A stretch of 64,000 nt of DNA from Palsa-504 sp963753195 (lineage in GTDB: Bacteria; Actinomycetota; Actinomycetes; Streptosporangiales; Streptosporangiaceae). The stretch is taken from contig CAVWBH010000009.1 of NCBI GenBank assembly GCA_963753195.1, forward strand, positions 124,001 through 188,000. Direction: 5' to 3'. The notes under the pieces are model-generated. The model saw only the letters and a program-made list of their open reading frames with translations. It ran no database searches and was not told the DNA's origin. Position 1 is the first letter of the stretch; the number at the start of each line of letters is the position of its first letter. Shown piece after piece: positions 36,841-46,114 of the stretch. The translations under genes were made by a program, and so were the position numbers.

Positions 36841-36861
36841 TTTTAGACCCAGAGTATAAAA
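36841..36861. promoter_or_regulatory. Palindromic operator, probable NrtR site, of the NAD operon
   Basis: TTTTAGACCCAGAGT with ATAAAA after it makes a 21-bp imperfect palindrome of the form TTTTAnACnCnGnGTnTAAAA. It overlaps TATACT on the minus strand, a likely -10 for nadA, and starts 22 bp before the nadA ATG. A second half-site GTCTAAAA is at 36878-36885 facing the regulator gene. Confidence 0.65.
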
Positions 36862-36894
36862 CGTTTTCTGCCTCCCAGTCTAAAACTCGGTGTG

Positions 36895-37704
36895 ATGACA
36901 GGCGCAGGGCGGGCCGGCCAGTACCATGCGAACGTGTCTGAAGACCAGGCGCTGGCCAGCTGCCTCGCAGGCGGCCAGCGCAGCCAGCCTGGACCGCCAG
37001 TATCCGGCGAGCGGTTCTGGCACGAGGCGCTGGCCGTGGTCCTCCAGGTCCGCCACGACAGCCTGCACGTGCTGCTCTGGCAGCGGGCCGCGCCGCCGTT
37101 CGAAGGACGATGGGCGCTGCCCGGCGGCCCGCTGGAAGCCGGCGAGCGGCTCGGGACGTCCCTGGGCCGGCACCTGGCGGCCAAGGTCGACCTCACCGAC
37201 ATCGCGTACCTGGAGCAGCTGGAAACCCGCAGCGACCCGGCGCGTGATCCCCGCGGCCGGGTTCTGGCCACGGCTTACCTGGCCCTGGTGGCCGCCGACG
37301 TCGAACCGCGAATCCCGGCCGACACCGCGTGGCACCGGGTCCAGGAGCTCCCGCCCACCGCGTTCGACCACGGGTCGATTGCCCAGTCGGGACGCGCCCG
37401 GCTGCGGGCCAAGCTGTCCTACACCAATATCGGCTTCGCGCTGGCCCCCGCGACGTTCACGATCGCTCAGCTGCGGGACACCTACGCAGCGTCGGTCGGC
37501 CACCCGGTCTCCGCGACCAACCTGCAGCGCGTCCTGACCCGCCGCGGCGTGATCGAAGCGACCCCGGCGGCCGCCCGGCCCACCTCAGCGGGCGGTCGGC
37601 CAGCCACCCTCTACCGGTTCACGGCCCGAACCCTGATCGTCACCAATCCTTTCGCCGCGTTCCGGCCCCCGCACGCGGATGCGGCTAAGGCGCCTGCGCG
37701 GTAA
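36895..37704 (+). CDS. nrtR: NrtR-like Nudix-domain transcriptional regulator of NAD synthesis
   Basis: About 269 residues: an N-terminal Nudix domain (about 45-160) and a C-terminal winged helix (TFTIAQLRDTYAASVGHPVSATNLQRVLTRRGVIE). The Nudix box GGPLEAGERLGTSLGRHLAAKV has lost the REUxEE core, so hydrolase activity is unlikely and a sensor role is favoured, as in known NrtR proteins that bind ADP-ribose or NAD. It is divergent from nadABC with a palindrome between. The start could also be a GTG at 36892 or about 36934. Confidence 0.85.
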   Translation: MTGAGRAGQYHANVSEDQALASCLAGGQRSQPGPPVSGERFWHEALAVVLQVRHDSLHVLLWQRAAPPFEGRWALPGGPLEAGERLGTSLGRHLAAKVDLTDIAYLEQLETRSDPARDPRGRVLATAYLALVAADVEPRIPADTAWHRVQELPPTAFDHGSIAQSGRARLRAKLSYTNIGFALAPATFTIAQLRDTYAASVGHPVSATNLQRVLTRRGVIEATPAAARPTSAGGRPATLYRFTARTLIVTNPFAAFRPPHADAAKAPAR

Positions 37705-37727
37705 GCGGCGGCCTGCGGCGGGACCCG

Positions 37728-38651
37728 TCAACGGCCTCCGGGTCGGCCATTTTCGCCAGCAGAGCCGGCCGGCAGCTGGTCGAGCACCTCGGCCTTGATC
37801 CGGGCGAGGTTGTCCGAGCGCTCGGCGCTGTCGGCGCCGAGGTTCCAGTCGGGCAGGACGAACTCATCAAAGCCGAGATCGGCGTACCGGCCGAGCTGGT
37901 CGAGCAGTTGCTGCGCCGTGCCGGCGAGGACGGGGCGGCCAGGTGACGGCGTGCTCCCGCCGAATTCGATAAGGGCGTTGACCGAGGTCCACATCGTCGC
38001 GGGGAGGCGGCCGGCCGTCTCGCAGGCCTGGAGCAGCGCGGCGCGCCGTTCGGCCAGATCCGGGGCGCTCCAGGTGTTCCACTCGTTGGCGTGGCGGACG
38101 GCGATGCGGAGCATGCGCGGCCCGCGGGTGCCGACGAGCAGCGGCAGCGGCGACTGGACCGGCTTGGGGTCGCAGGGGGCGTCGATGACGTTATAGAACC
38201 CGCCGTGAAACGTGGTGGAGCCCTCCGCCAGCATCGAGCGGATGATCCCGATCGCCTCCTCGAACCGGCTTACCCGCTTACCGGGCGGCTCGAGGTCGAT
38301 GCCGTAGGCATAGTGCTCGTTGATCTGCCAGCCGGCGCCGAGTCCCAGGACCATACGGCCGCCCGACAGCCGGTCGATCGTGGCGGCGCGCTTGGCGAGC
38401 AGCGCCGGGTGGTGGACCGAGGTAGGCGAGACGAGCGTCCCGATCCGGATCCGTTCGGTCACCGCGGCCAGGGCAGGCAGGAGAGCCCAGCACTCGTAGG
38501 TGTCGCCGCGCGCAGGGGTTGTGTCGCCGGTGTTAGGCATGTAGTGGTCGGCCAGCCAGACGCCGTGCCAGCCACCGGCCTCCGCCGCGCGCACCTCCGC
38601 CAGGAGGTCAGCAGGCGGGCGGTCATTGCGGGGCCACAGTGAGAACTTCAT
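37728..38651 (-). CDS. LLM-class F420-dependent oxidoreductase
   Basis: A 307-residue luciferase-like TIM-barrel protein: MKFSLWPRNDRPP start, VWLADHYMPN, IRIGTLVSPTSVHHPALLAKRAATID and LSGGRMVLGLGAGW are characteristic of the F420-dependent subgroup. Substrate unknown. It converges on the nrtR gene and is divergent from the CMD-family gene. Confidence 0.87.
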   Translation of the reverse strand: MKFSLWPRNDRPPADLLAEVRAAEAGGWHGVWLADHYMPNTGDTTPARGDTYECWALLPALAAVTERIRIGTLVSPTSVHHPALLAKRAATIDRLSGGRMVLGLGAGWQINEHYAYGIDLEPPGKRVSRFEEAIGIIRSMLAEGSTTFHGGFYNVIDAPCDPKPVQSPLPLLVGTRGPRMLRIAVRHANEWNTWSAPDLAERRAALLQACETAGRLPATMWTSVNALIEFGGSTPSPGRPVLAGTAQQLLDQLGRYADLGFDEFVLPDWNLGADSAERSDNLARIKAEVLDQLPAGSAGENGRPGGR

Positions 38652-38716
38652 GGGCCAACTCTAGAGACAGCCCGCCGCCGCACCCAGCCCGCCAGAGCCA
38701 CGGTTATTATCCGGCT

Positions 38717-39292
38717 ATGACCCGGATTCCGTATATGCGGCGCGAGGAGCTGGGACCCGAGGGCCAGCAGCTGTGGGACAGCATCGTCGATAGCAGGGGC
38801 GGCTCGGTCGTGACCGCCGACGGCGGCCTGGCCGGGCCGTTCAACGCGTTCGTCACGGCGCCTGACGCCGGGCAGCGGCTGTCCTCACTCGGTGCGACGC
38901 TGCGGTTCGGCACGTCGATCGAGCGGCGGCTGTCTGAGGTCGCCATTATCACGATCGGCGCGCGATGGCGGGCGGAGTTCGAGTGGTGGGCGCACGCGCG
39001 TATGGCGCGCGAGCACGGCGTGGCCGACGCGGTGGTCGACGCGATCGGGCGCGGCGAGGATCCGCCGTTCGAGGCGGACGATGAACGGGCCGTCTACACG
39101 GTGGCCCGCCAGCTCGGTCACTCAGGCCGACTGGACCAGGAGACGTACGACGCCGCGCACCGCTTGCTCGGCGACGCCGGGATGGTGGAGCTTGTGTCGC
39201 TGTGCGGGTACTACACGCTGGTCTCGTTCCTGCTGAACGCGTTCGCCGTGCCACTGCCGCCCGATGCGCCGCCGATGTGGGCCGAATCATGA
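38717..39292 (+). CDS. Carboxymuconolactone decarboxylase-family protein
   Basis: A 191-residue AhpD/CMD-fold protein (RLSEVAIITIGARWRAEFEWWAHARMAREHGVADAVVDAI). There is no CxxC, so it is not an AhpD-type peroxidase; close relatives are of unknown function. The ATG at 38717 has TATTAT six bases upstream, so it is probably leaderless. Confidence 0.85.
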   Translation: MTRIPYMRREELGPEGQQLWDSIVDSRGGSVVTADGGLAGPFNAFVTAPDAGQRLSSLGATLRFGTSIERRLSEVAIITIGARWRAEFEWWAHARMAREHGVADAVVDAIGRGEDPPFEADDERAVYTVARQLGHSGRLDQETYDAAHRLLGDAGMVELVSLCGYYTLVSFLLNAFAVPLPPDAPPMWAES

Positions 39293-39307
39293 CACGGCGG
39301 GCGCGGA

Positions 39308-39550
39308 TCAGTTGATTCGCTGGGCCAAGTTCACGATGAACCCCTCGGGTCCGCGCACAGACGCCATGCGCCAGATGCCCTCGTACTGACCGACGCCACC
39401 GACCAGCTGATAGCCGTCCGCGGCGATCCGGTCGAGGATCTCCTGAAGGTCGTCCACCTCCAATGTCACGTTGCGCAACCCCAGTTCGTTCGGCATGGGG
39501 TCGGGCGAACCTGGTTCGTGGTTCGGGCGGATGAAGCTCGAGGCGACATG
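39308..39550 (-). pseudogene. 5'-truncated VOC/glyoxalase-family gene
   Basis: The frame encodes only the second half of a VOC protein: HVASSFIRPNHEPGSPDPMP, then NELGLRNVTLEVDDL, YQLVGGVGQYEGIW and VRGPEGFIVNLAQRI, which match the C-terminal repeat of about 145-residue glyoxalase-like proteins. Upstream the frame runs into a TGA near 39577 and the end of the amidohydrolase gene; the first repeat is absent. The ATG at 39496 would give 62 residues. Probably a deletion remnant. Confidence 0.7.
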
Positions 39551-39587
39551 GGGTGCATCCTCCTGTGTTGGTCCGCCAGGTCAGGCA

Positions 39588-40505
39588 TCAGGGGTCGGGC
39601 TGGCCGTACCAGCGCTGGGCGGTGCGGTGGAACAACATGGCCCGTTCATCGCCGGAGAAACCGGAGAAGATCTCGTCATAGGCGGCATACAGCGGCCCGA
39701 AGCCTGACCGCAGGTTCTCGATCGGCACGTCTGAGCCGAGCATGCACCGCTGCGGGCCGAACATACCGGCCACCTCCAGCAGCCACGGGCGTATCCGGGG
39801 AATGGTCCAGTTACCGAAGATGGTGCCGATGGCGTCGATCCGGGTCGCGACATTACCGGCTGCGGCCAGGCCGGCGAGCCTGCGCACGTGCCCGGCGAGG
39901 TCCCCGCCGCCAGGACCGACTTCCGGCCAGCCGAAGTGATCGACGACGATCCGCAACGCGGGGAACTGTGCCGCCAGCCGGGTCACGACATCAAGCTGGC
40001 TGGACGTCGCCTCCACCGTCGCCACCAGGCCACTGCTCGCGAGCAGGGCCAGGTTGTCCCGCACCAGCCGGTCATCCAGAAAATCCCCGCCGGCCGCCGA
40101 TCCGGACAGGCCCGGCACTAGCCGCACCCGGATGCTGCGGATGAGCGGCCGCTGCCGGCAGCGCTCGACCAGACCGGCGAAAGCCGCCGATGCCGGGTCA
40201 CCCAGTGTGACAATGGCGACGACCGCAGGCATCCCGTCCTGCGGCGCCCGGCTGACCCAGTCGGCGGCGGCCATCGGATCCGCGGCCCCGGCGTCAGACC
40301 AGATCACGCCGTGCACGTCATGACCCAGCGTTTCCCGCCGGTAGTCCGGCAAGGTGTACCTATCCGGCAGGCTGTCGTAATTGCCGAGCATGCCCCGGAC
40401 CAGGGTGCGATCGGACAGCCAGAACACCGGATTCTCATGCTGATCCCACAGGTGCACGTTGCAGTCGACGATCGGGCCGATACCGGGCCGGCTCCCCTGG
40501 GACAT
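39588..40505 (-). CDS. Amidohydrolase-family (amidohydrolase 2) protein
   Basis: A 305-residue TIM-barrel metal hydrolase related to 2-pyrone-4,6-dicarboxylate lactonases. VDCNVHLWD holds the first HxH-like site (H18, with N16 in place of the first His), VVDHFGWPE and MLGSDVPIENL supply further ligands, and HRTAQRWYG is the usual C-terminus. Substrate unknown. Divergent from the HprK-like gene. Confidence 0.85.
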   Translation of the reverse strand: MSQGSRPGIGPIVDCNVHLWDQHENPVFWLSDRTLVRGMLGNYDSLPDRYTLPDYRRETLGHDVHGVIWSDAGAADPMAAADWVSRAPQDGMPAVVAIVTLGDPASAAFAGLVERCRQRPLIRSIRVRLVPGLSGSAAGGDFLDDRLVRDNLALLASSGLVATVEATSSQLDVVTRLAAQFPALRIVVDHFGWPEVGPGGGDLAGHVRRLAGLAAAGNVATRIDAIGTIFGNWTIPRIRPWLLEVAGMFGPQRCMLGSDVPIENLRSGFGPLYAAYDEIFSGFSGDERAMLFHRTAQRWYGQPDP

Positions 40506-40698
40506 CGCTAGAACCTACCGCGGCGCCCGCGGCCACGTCCATGACGTGGCCGCGGGAGGATCCGGTCCGGGGGCTCGGGCGGCCTGGGATGGTCCTTAGG
40601 CTCTTTACGGGAGGACCGAGGGCCTGGAGTTTGGCGGCCGGACGCCGCTGCCGGGTCGCGGCCCCGTCCGCGATGCTGCAGGTGAAGGGCGTGAGGCG

Positions 40699-41742
40699 AT
40701 GGGTGTCAGCTACTACGACGCGCTGTTGCCGGTACGTGAGGCCGGGGCCGGCCTGCGCAGCGTGATGGCCGGTGTCGGGCTTCGCTACCGGGTGCTCGTG
40801 TCGATCGGCGTGCCTGCGGGCCGGATCGTTGTCGCCTTCGTTTCTGACAGTGCCCGGCTCAGCGGCATGTTCGCGGCCAACTGGGCCCAGGCGGGGACCG
40901 ATGCCGAGCCGGACGCCACGCTGTATGCGCTGGCCCGGCCGGCCAGCGGCTACGGGCTTGGTGAGGGGTGGGACGGGGCGCGATGGTGGTCGCGGGAGCA
41001 CAAGGTGATGGCGGTCTTCGGAGTCGGCTCCTACCGGCTGGTCAAGGTGTGCGTCCGGGGCATTTGCTCGGCCGTGAGCGGGGACGACATCTTGTTCTTG
41101 CACGGATGCGCATTGTCGGTCGGCGCGGGACCTGACCGGCGGGGGGTGATTATCACGGGGAGTTCCGGGGCGGGGAAGACCACGCTGGTGGCGGGGCTGC
41201 TGCGCCATCCGGAGTATTCAGCGGCGGTGCTGAACGACGACTGGGGTGCTATCTCGCTGAGCCGCGGGGATTCGGTCAGCACGGGAGAACGGATGCTGCA
41301 CATGAAGACCGCCAGCGTGCTGGCCCTTCGCCCCGGTTTCTTCGCCACCGCGCCGGCGGGCTCGTATTCGCGTGATCTGTCCGAGCGGGATCGGGCGGCC
41401 CGCATGCTGGTGTCACCGGAAAGCGTGTACGGGACGGCATGGCGCCCCTCGTCGACGGTGGCGGAGCATGTGGCCGTGGTGGTGCGGGAGCCCCCGGACT
41501 GGGTGCCGCCCGGCCGGGACGGCGAGGCGATGAGAGCGCTCGAGAGCGAGGGTGAGGTGGGCCTGGTTCACCATCACGAGGCGTTCTTCAATGGATCACT
41601 GATCCTGACCACCGAAGATGATAAGTTGCGCGAGGAACGGCGCTACCGGCAGCTGCTTGGCCGCGCAACGGTGTCTTGGATAAATAATTGCGGAACAGCC
41701 GAGGCCCTGGTGAGCAACTTCATCTCCGCAGTCATGGGATGA
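40699..41742 (+). CDS. HprK-like (HPr kinase C-terminal-fold) protein
   Basis: A 347-residue protein. The C-terminal half has a PEPCK/HprK-type P-loop (IITGSSGAGKTTLVAGLL) and the downstream VLNDDWGAISL; the N-terminal 130 residues are not HprK-like. Such HprK-related proteins occur in proteobacterial and actinobacterial peptide-modification loci and as orphans. No PTS component, PqqD-like protein or precursor peptide is visible nearby, so the substrate is unknown. Codon use and GC match the neighbours, with slightly lower GC near the 3' end. Confidence 0.75.
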   Translation: MGVSYYDALLPVREAGAGLRSVMAGVGLRYRVLVSIGVPAGRIVVAFVSDSARLSGMFAANWAQAGTDAEPDATLYALARPASGYGLGEGWDGARWWSREHKVMAVFGVGSYRLVKVCVRGICSAVSGDDILFLHGCALSVGAGPDRRGVIITGSSGAGKTTLVAGLLRHPEYSAAVLNDDWGAISLSRGDSVSTGERMLHMKTASVLALRPGFFATAPAGSYSRDLSERDRAARMLVSPESVYGTAWRPSSTVAEHVAVVVREPPDWVPPGRDGEAMRALESEGEVGLVHHHEAFFNGSLILTTEDDKLREERRYRQLLGRATVSWINNCGTAEALVSNFISAVMG

Positions 41743-41787
41743 GGTGGTGGCGCTGGTCACGACCCCCAGCGGGCCGTGCGGCCTGGG

Positions 41788-43737
41788 CTACCAGATATGG
41801 ACCCGAGCGGCAGGTTCGAGCCACAGCTCGTCGGTAGCGCCGACATCAAAGGCGCGGTAGAACTCGTCGAGGTTCCGCACGATCTGGTTGCAGCGGAACT
41901 CGCCGGGGGAATGCGGGTCGACAGCGAGCAGCCGGATGGCTTCCTCGTCCCGGGTCTTTACCTTCCAGACCAGAGCCCACGCCATGAAGAAGCGCTGGCC
42001 GCCCGTCAAACCGTCGATGACCGGCGCCTCCTGGCCGCGCAGCGATACCTGATAAGCCTTCCAGGCGATGCCCAGGCCGCCGAGGTCCCCGATGTTCTCC
42101 CCGATCGTCAGCGCTCCGTTCACATGCTGGTCTGGTATCTGCTTCGGCGCCAGGCGGTTGTATTGCTCGATCAGCGACCGGGTTCGGGTTTCGAACGCTT
42201 GCCGGTCCGCTGCGCTCCACCAGTCGGTGAGCCTGCCGTCACCGTCCATTTTGGAACCTTGGTCATCGAAGCCGTGGCCGATCTCGTGGCCGATGATGGC
42301 GCCGATCGCTCCGTAATTGGCCGCATCGTCGCGAGCGGGATTGAAGAACGGATCCTGCAAGATCGCAGCCGGGAACACGATCTCGTTCATGCCTGAGTTG
42401 TAGTAGGCGTTGACCGTCTGGGGGGTCATGTGCCATTCGTCGCGGTCGACCGGTTTGCCGATTTTGGTCAGCTGGCGGTGGAACTCGAAAGCATGAGCCG
42501 CCTGCACATTGGCCATGAGGTCCGCCGGATCGGTCTTCAGGCCGGAGTAGTCCCGCCATCTCTGCGGGTAGCCGATCTTCGGCGTGAACTTCCCGAGCTT
42601 GTCCAGCGCGCGCCGGCGGGTGTCTGCCCCCATCCAGTCGAGCTTCTCGATGCTCTGGCGGTAGGCCTCCAGGAGGTTGGCGACCAAGACATCAACGCTC
42701 TCCCTGGCCCCGGGTGGGAAGTGCCGGGCGACGTAGGCCCGGCCGACAGCTTCCCCCATGGCCCACTCGGCCAGCGAGACACCCCGCTTCCAGCGCTCAC
42801 GCAGCTGGGGGGTACCGCTCAGGATGCGGCCGTAGAAGTCGAAATTTTCCTGGACGAACGCTTCAGGCAGGTACCCGGCCGCGCTGTGGATCACCCGCCA
42901 GCACAGCCAGTCCCGCCACGCCGGGACGTGCTCGTCGGTGAGCAACGAGGCCAGCCCGGCGCTGAAGCTCGGCTGGCGGAGCACGATCTCGTCGAAGGCG
43001 CCAGCGGGCGGGTCCAAGGCCGCCAGCCACCTCCGCAGGTCCGGTCCCTGCGACAACAGGCCGGCCCAGGTGACCAGGTTGTAGGTCTTCTCGCGCTCGC
43101 GGCTCGCGACTTTGTCCCAGTGGTGCCCGGCCACCGCCGCCTCCAGCGCGAGCACTCGCCTGGCTGCTTCCTCGGCGTCCGGCAACCCGGCCAGCTCGAA
43201 CATTCGCTGCACATGCCCGGCGAACGCGCCGCGGACGCCAGCGAACCGCTCCTCGCGGTAGTAGCTCTCGTCCGGCAGCGAGATGCCCGCCTGCTCGAAA
43301 AGCACCAGGTAACGCTCCGGGTGGCCCGGGTCGGTGTCAACAATGAGCCGGTACAGGCCCCCGACTCCCAAGGGCTGCAGCCGCCCGAGCGTCTCCAGCA
43401 GCTCCGGAATGGAACTGACGGCCCGGGCCGCCGCGAGCGCTTGGCTGATGGGCTGCGCGCCGAGCAGCTCCGCTCGGTCCGTATCCATGAAACTGGCATA
43501 CAGGTCGCCGAACTTTCGCTCCTCGGTGCCTTCTGGTGCCGACACGGCCTCGGCCACGATCTCGCGCACCGCGTTCTCGGCCTGATCAGCCAGAATCCGG
43601 AACGTGCTGTCGCGCGCCCGGTCGGCGCCGATCGTGGTCTGCGCGAGCCACCGGCCGTTGACGTGCCGGAACAGGTCGTCTTGCGGGCGGATGCCGGGAT
43701 CCAGCTCGTCGATGGGGATACCGGATGGGAGCGTCAT
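41788..43737 (-). CDS. M13-family (neprilysin-like) zinc metallopeptidase
   Basis: A 649-residue endopeptidase. The zinc motif HEIGH is in GHEIGHGFDDQG, the third ligand in ENIGDLGGLGIA, and the substrate-binding NAYYNSGMNEIVFPAAILQ is intact; the C-terminal VHIW is the family hallmark. No signal peptide or membrane anchor is present, as for many actinobacterial M13 proteins. The ATG at 43737 (MTLPSGIPIDELD) was chosen over an upstream start. Confidence 0.94.
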   Translation of the reverse strand: MTLPSGIPIDELDPGIRPQDDLFRHVNGRWLAQTTIGADRARDSTFRILADQAENAVREIVAEAVSAPEGTEERKFGDLYASFMDTDRAELLGAQPISQALAAARAVSSIPELLETLGRLQPLGVGGLYRLIVDTDPGHPERYLVLFEQAGISLPDESYYREERFAGVRGAFAGHVQRMFELAGLPDAEEAARRVLALEAAVAGHHWDKVASREREKTYNLVTWAGLLSQGPDLRRWLAALDPPAGAFDEIVLRQPSFSAGLASLLTDEHVPAWRDWLCWRVIHSAAGYLPEAFVQENFDFYGRILSGTPQLRERWKRGVSLAEWAMGEAVGRAYVARHFPPGARESVDVLVANLLEAYRQSIEKLDWMGADTRRRALDKLGKFTPKIGYPQRWRDYSGLKTDPADLMANVQAAHAFEFHRQLTKIGKPVDRDEWHMTPQTVNAYYNSGMNEIVFPAAILQDPFFNPARDDAANYGAIGAIIGHEIGHGFDDQGSKMDGDGRLTDWWSAADRQAFETRTRSLIEQYNRLAPKQIPDQHVNGALTIGENIGDLGGLGIAWKAYQVSLRGQEAPVIDGLTGGQRFFMAWALVWKVKTRDEEAIRLLAVDPHSPGEFRCNQIVRNLDEFYRAFDVGATDELWLEPAARVHIW

Positions 43738-43849
43738 ACGCTCCAGCGTAGGACCAGCGACGGCCAGGACACCTAACCACACTGGTCCCGACGCTCACCT
43801 GCGTGCACATTCGAAGATTCCTCTGGCCACTTCGTAGGACCATCGTGAC

Positions 43850-44236
43850 ATGGGCCAGACCACCGGACAGGCCGTCGCTGATCAGCAGATCGCTGAGGCG
43901 ATGGCGGCCGAGCAACAATCGCTGAGCCTGCAGTGCCGGGCCGATGCGGCCCGGTTCCAGCGGCTGCTCGCACCCGACTTCCATGAGTTCGGCGCCTCCG
44001 GCGGAGAGATCGGATACCAGGGAACGGCTGAGCGGGTCGCCGCGGCTACTGATCCTGACGGGGAGCCGATCAGGGTGGAGAACATGCGGGGCTGGCTGCT
44101 GGCGGACGGCCTCGTCATGGTCAAGTACACCTGCGAGAACCAGGGCAGGCGATCCAATCGCACCTCGCTGTGGCGCCGCATCGGGCCCGGCCGCTGGCAG
44201 GTATTTCACCACCAGGGCACGATCATTACCAGCTGA
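43850..44236 (+). CDS. SnoaL/DUF4440-like (NTF2-fold) protein
   Basis: A 128-residue protein with the NTF2-like pattern: helix (AEQQSLSLQCRADAARFQRLLAPDFHEFGASG), strands ending SLWRRIGPGRWQVFHHQGTII. Related to DUF4440 members of unknown role. Single gene, divergent from the M13 peptidase. Confidence 0.8.
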   Translation: MGQTTGQAVADQQIAEAMAAEQQSLSLQCRADAARFQRLLAPDFHEFGASGGEIGYQGTAERVAAATDPDGEPIRVENMRGWLLADGLVMVKYTCENQGRRSNRTSLWRRIGPGRWQVFHHQGTIITS

Positions 44237-44268
44237 CGCGAATCTGCACCACTTGCCGTTCGGCCTGC

Positions 44269-45276
44269 TCAGGGAGCCGCATGGATCCAGCGGTGATAGG
44301 CGTCCAGGTCGACGTTGCTGCCGCACACGATGGTGACCACGTGCCGGCCGGCGAAGCGGTCACGGTCTTCGAGGATCGCCGCGATGCCGAGCGCGGCGGA
44401 GGGTTCGACGACGAGGCCAGCGTGGTCCAGGAGCATCCGCATGCCGGCGATGATCGAGGCCTCCTGGACCAGGACGGCGTCGTCAGCGACCAGGAGGAGG
44501 TCGTCCAGGACGGCCGGGATGGGTCGCCGGCCGGCGACGCCGTCAGCGATGGTGCTGGTCGACTCGGTGGTGACGACGCGCCGCTGGCGCCAGGAGTATG
44601 TCATAGCCGGTGCGCCCAGCGGCTGGATGCAGATCACCTCGACACCGGGCGCCAGGGCCTTCACCACATGACCCACACCGGTGGCCAGCGCCCCGCCGCC
44701 CAGAGCAATCAGGACGGCGTCGAACGACGGCACGGCGCCCGCCAGTTCCAGGCCGATGGTCGCCGCGCCCTCACAGGTCTCGATGTCCAGGCTGTCTTCG
44801 ACCAGCCGGATGCCCTCGTCCCGCGCGAGGGCCGCCGCCCGCTCGCGAGCCAGGTCGAAGTCGCCGTCCACCAGCTCCAGCCGGGCGTCCAAGGCGCGGA
44901 TGCGATCAAGCTTGGCCGCAGGCGCGAAGCGGGAGGCCACGACGGTGACCTCCAGCCCCCGGCCGCGACCGGACCAGGCCAGGGCCTGGCCCAGGTTGCC
45001 CGCGCTGGCGCACACCACGGCACGCGAGCCATGGCCGGCTAGCAGGCTCGCGACGACCTCGGTGCCGCGGGCCTTGAAGCTGCGGACCGGGTTCGCCGTT
45101 TCGAGCTTGATGCTCACCGTGCACCCGAGACCGGGCTCCAGCGCCTCGCAGCGGTACAGCGGGGTGTCGAGGAAAACCGGGTCGATCACGCGGCGAGCCG
45201 CCCGGATCCGAGCAAGGTCGAGACGCGTCTCCGGCACGACACAGGAGCCTAATAGCCCCCGCCGGCGCTGTCCCAT
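44269..45276 (-). CDS. Threonine/serine dehydratase-like PLP enzyme
   Basis: A fold-type II PLP enzyme of 335 residues. The Schiff-base lysine is in NPVRSFKARG, the asparagine loop is CASAGNLGQALA, and the phosphate-binding loop is LGGGALATG. It lacks an ACT regulatory domain, so it resembles catabolic threonine dehydratase or threo-hydroxyaspartate ammonia-lyase. A GTG at 45237 is an alternative start that removes a nonconserved MGQRRRGLLGSC. Confidence 0.85.
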   Translation of the reverse strand: MGQRRRGLLGSCVVPETRLDLARIRAARRVIDPVFLDTPLYRCEALEPGLGCTVSIKLETANPVRSFKARGTEVVASLLAGHGSRAVVCASAGNLGQALAWSGRGRGLEVTVVASRFAPAAKLDRIRALDARLELVDGDFDLARERAAALARDEGIRLVEDSLDIETCEGAATIGLELAGAVPSFDAVLIALGGGALATGVGHVVKALAPGVEVICIQPLGAPAMTYSWRQRRVVTTESTSTIADGVAGRRPIPAVLDDLLLVADDAVLVQEASIIAGMRMLLDHAGLVVEPSAALGIAAILEDRDRFAGRHVVTIVCGSNVDLDAYHRWIHAAP

Positions 45277-45342
45277 CTGGTTGATGAGCTTGGATGTCAG
45301 CTTCCGCGCGGTGGCGAGCCTGGCGATCGTATAGTGACTGCC

Positions 45343-46041
45343 ATGTCAGCCGATCCTTCCGCCCCGGGTGCTCCGGTGACCTCGGTGCCCGGGGCGATCG
45401 CGGGCATGGAGACGATTGAGGCGGCCCTTCCCGCGGCCGACGGGCTGGCATGTTTCAATCGCATGTACCTGGACGTGACCAGGCAGGTGAACAGCCAGCT
45501 CGGGCAGGGCTTCTTCGCCGACCCCGCGTTCATGGCCCAGCTGGACGTGCAATTCGCGAACCTGTACTTCGCCGCGGCCGGTGCCGCAGATGCCGGGGCA
45601 GCGGTGCCGCTGGCGTGGCGGCCGCTAGCGGACCAGCGAGCCGTGGCGGGGATCGAGCCGGTCCAGTTCGCGCTGGCGGGCATGAACGCCCATATCAACC
45701 ACGACCTGCCGGTGGCGATGGTCAGCACGTGCGCGGCCCTGGGCACCTCACCCGACCCGCATCTGGCGGACTACCAGAAGGTGGACCAGTTGCTGGACGC
45801 GGCTGAGCAGTCGATCCGGCAGTCTTTCGAATCCGCGCCTGAACTGGCCGCCGACCGGCATCTCAGCGCAGTGGCCACCTTGACCGCCAACTGGACCATC
45901 AACACCGCCCGGGACCTGGCCTGGAACAACTGCCTGCTGCTGTGGGCGATACGGGATAACCCCGTCGCGCGCGGGCTCTTCCTGGACACCCTGGCCGCCT
46001 CGACCGCCGTGGCCAGCCGGCTGCTGCTGGTCGCCATCTGA
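45343..46041 (+). CDS. DUF5995-like protein of unknown function
   Basis: A 232-residue protein with the recurring pattern GLACFNRMYLDVTRQV, ALAGMNAHINHDLP and WNNCLLLWA seen in DUF5995 proteins of actinobacteria; predicted all-helical with no signal peptide. The ATG at 45343 follows TATAGT by seven bases, so it is probably leaderless. Confidence 0.75.
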   Translation: MSADPSAPGAPVTSVPGAIAGMETIEAALPAADGLACFNRMYLDVTRQVNSQLGQGFFADPAFMAQLDVQFANLYFAAAGAADAGAAVPLAWRPLADQRAVAGIEPVQFALAGMNAHINHDLPVAMVSTCAALGTSPDPHLADYQKVDQLLDAAEQSIRQSFESAPELAADRHLSAVATLTANWTINTARDLAWNNCLLLWAIRDNPVARGLFLDTLAASTAVASRLLLVAI

Positions 46042-46114
46042 GACCAGTCACGTCACCGGGCACGGATCCGGGACGCCTGCCGTCACCCGCGCTCGCGAGC
46101 GCCGCGCGCGGGCC

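Noticed and set aside
40506..43737. Lasso-peptide or PQQ-like cluster around the HprK-like gene
   Set aside because: No PqqD-like protein, asparagine-synthetase-like cyclase, radical-SAM protein or convincing precursor peptide is nearby.
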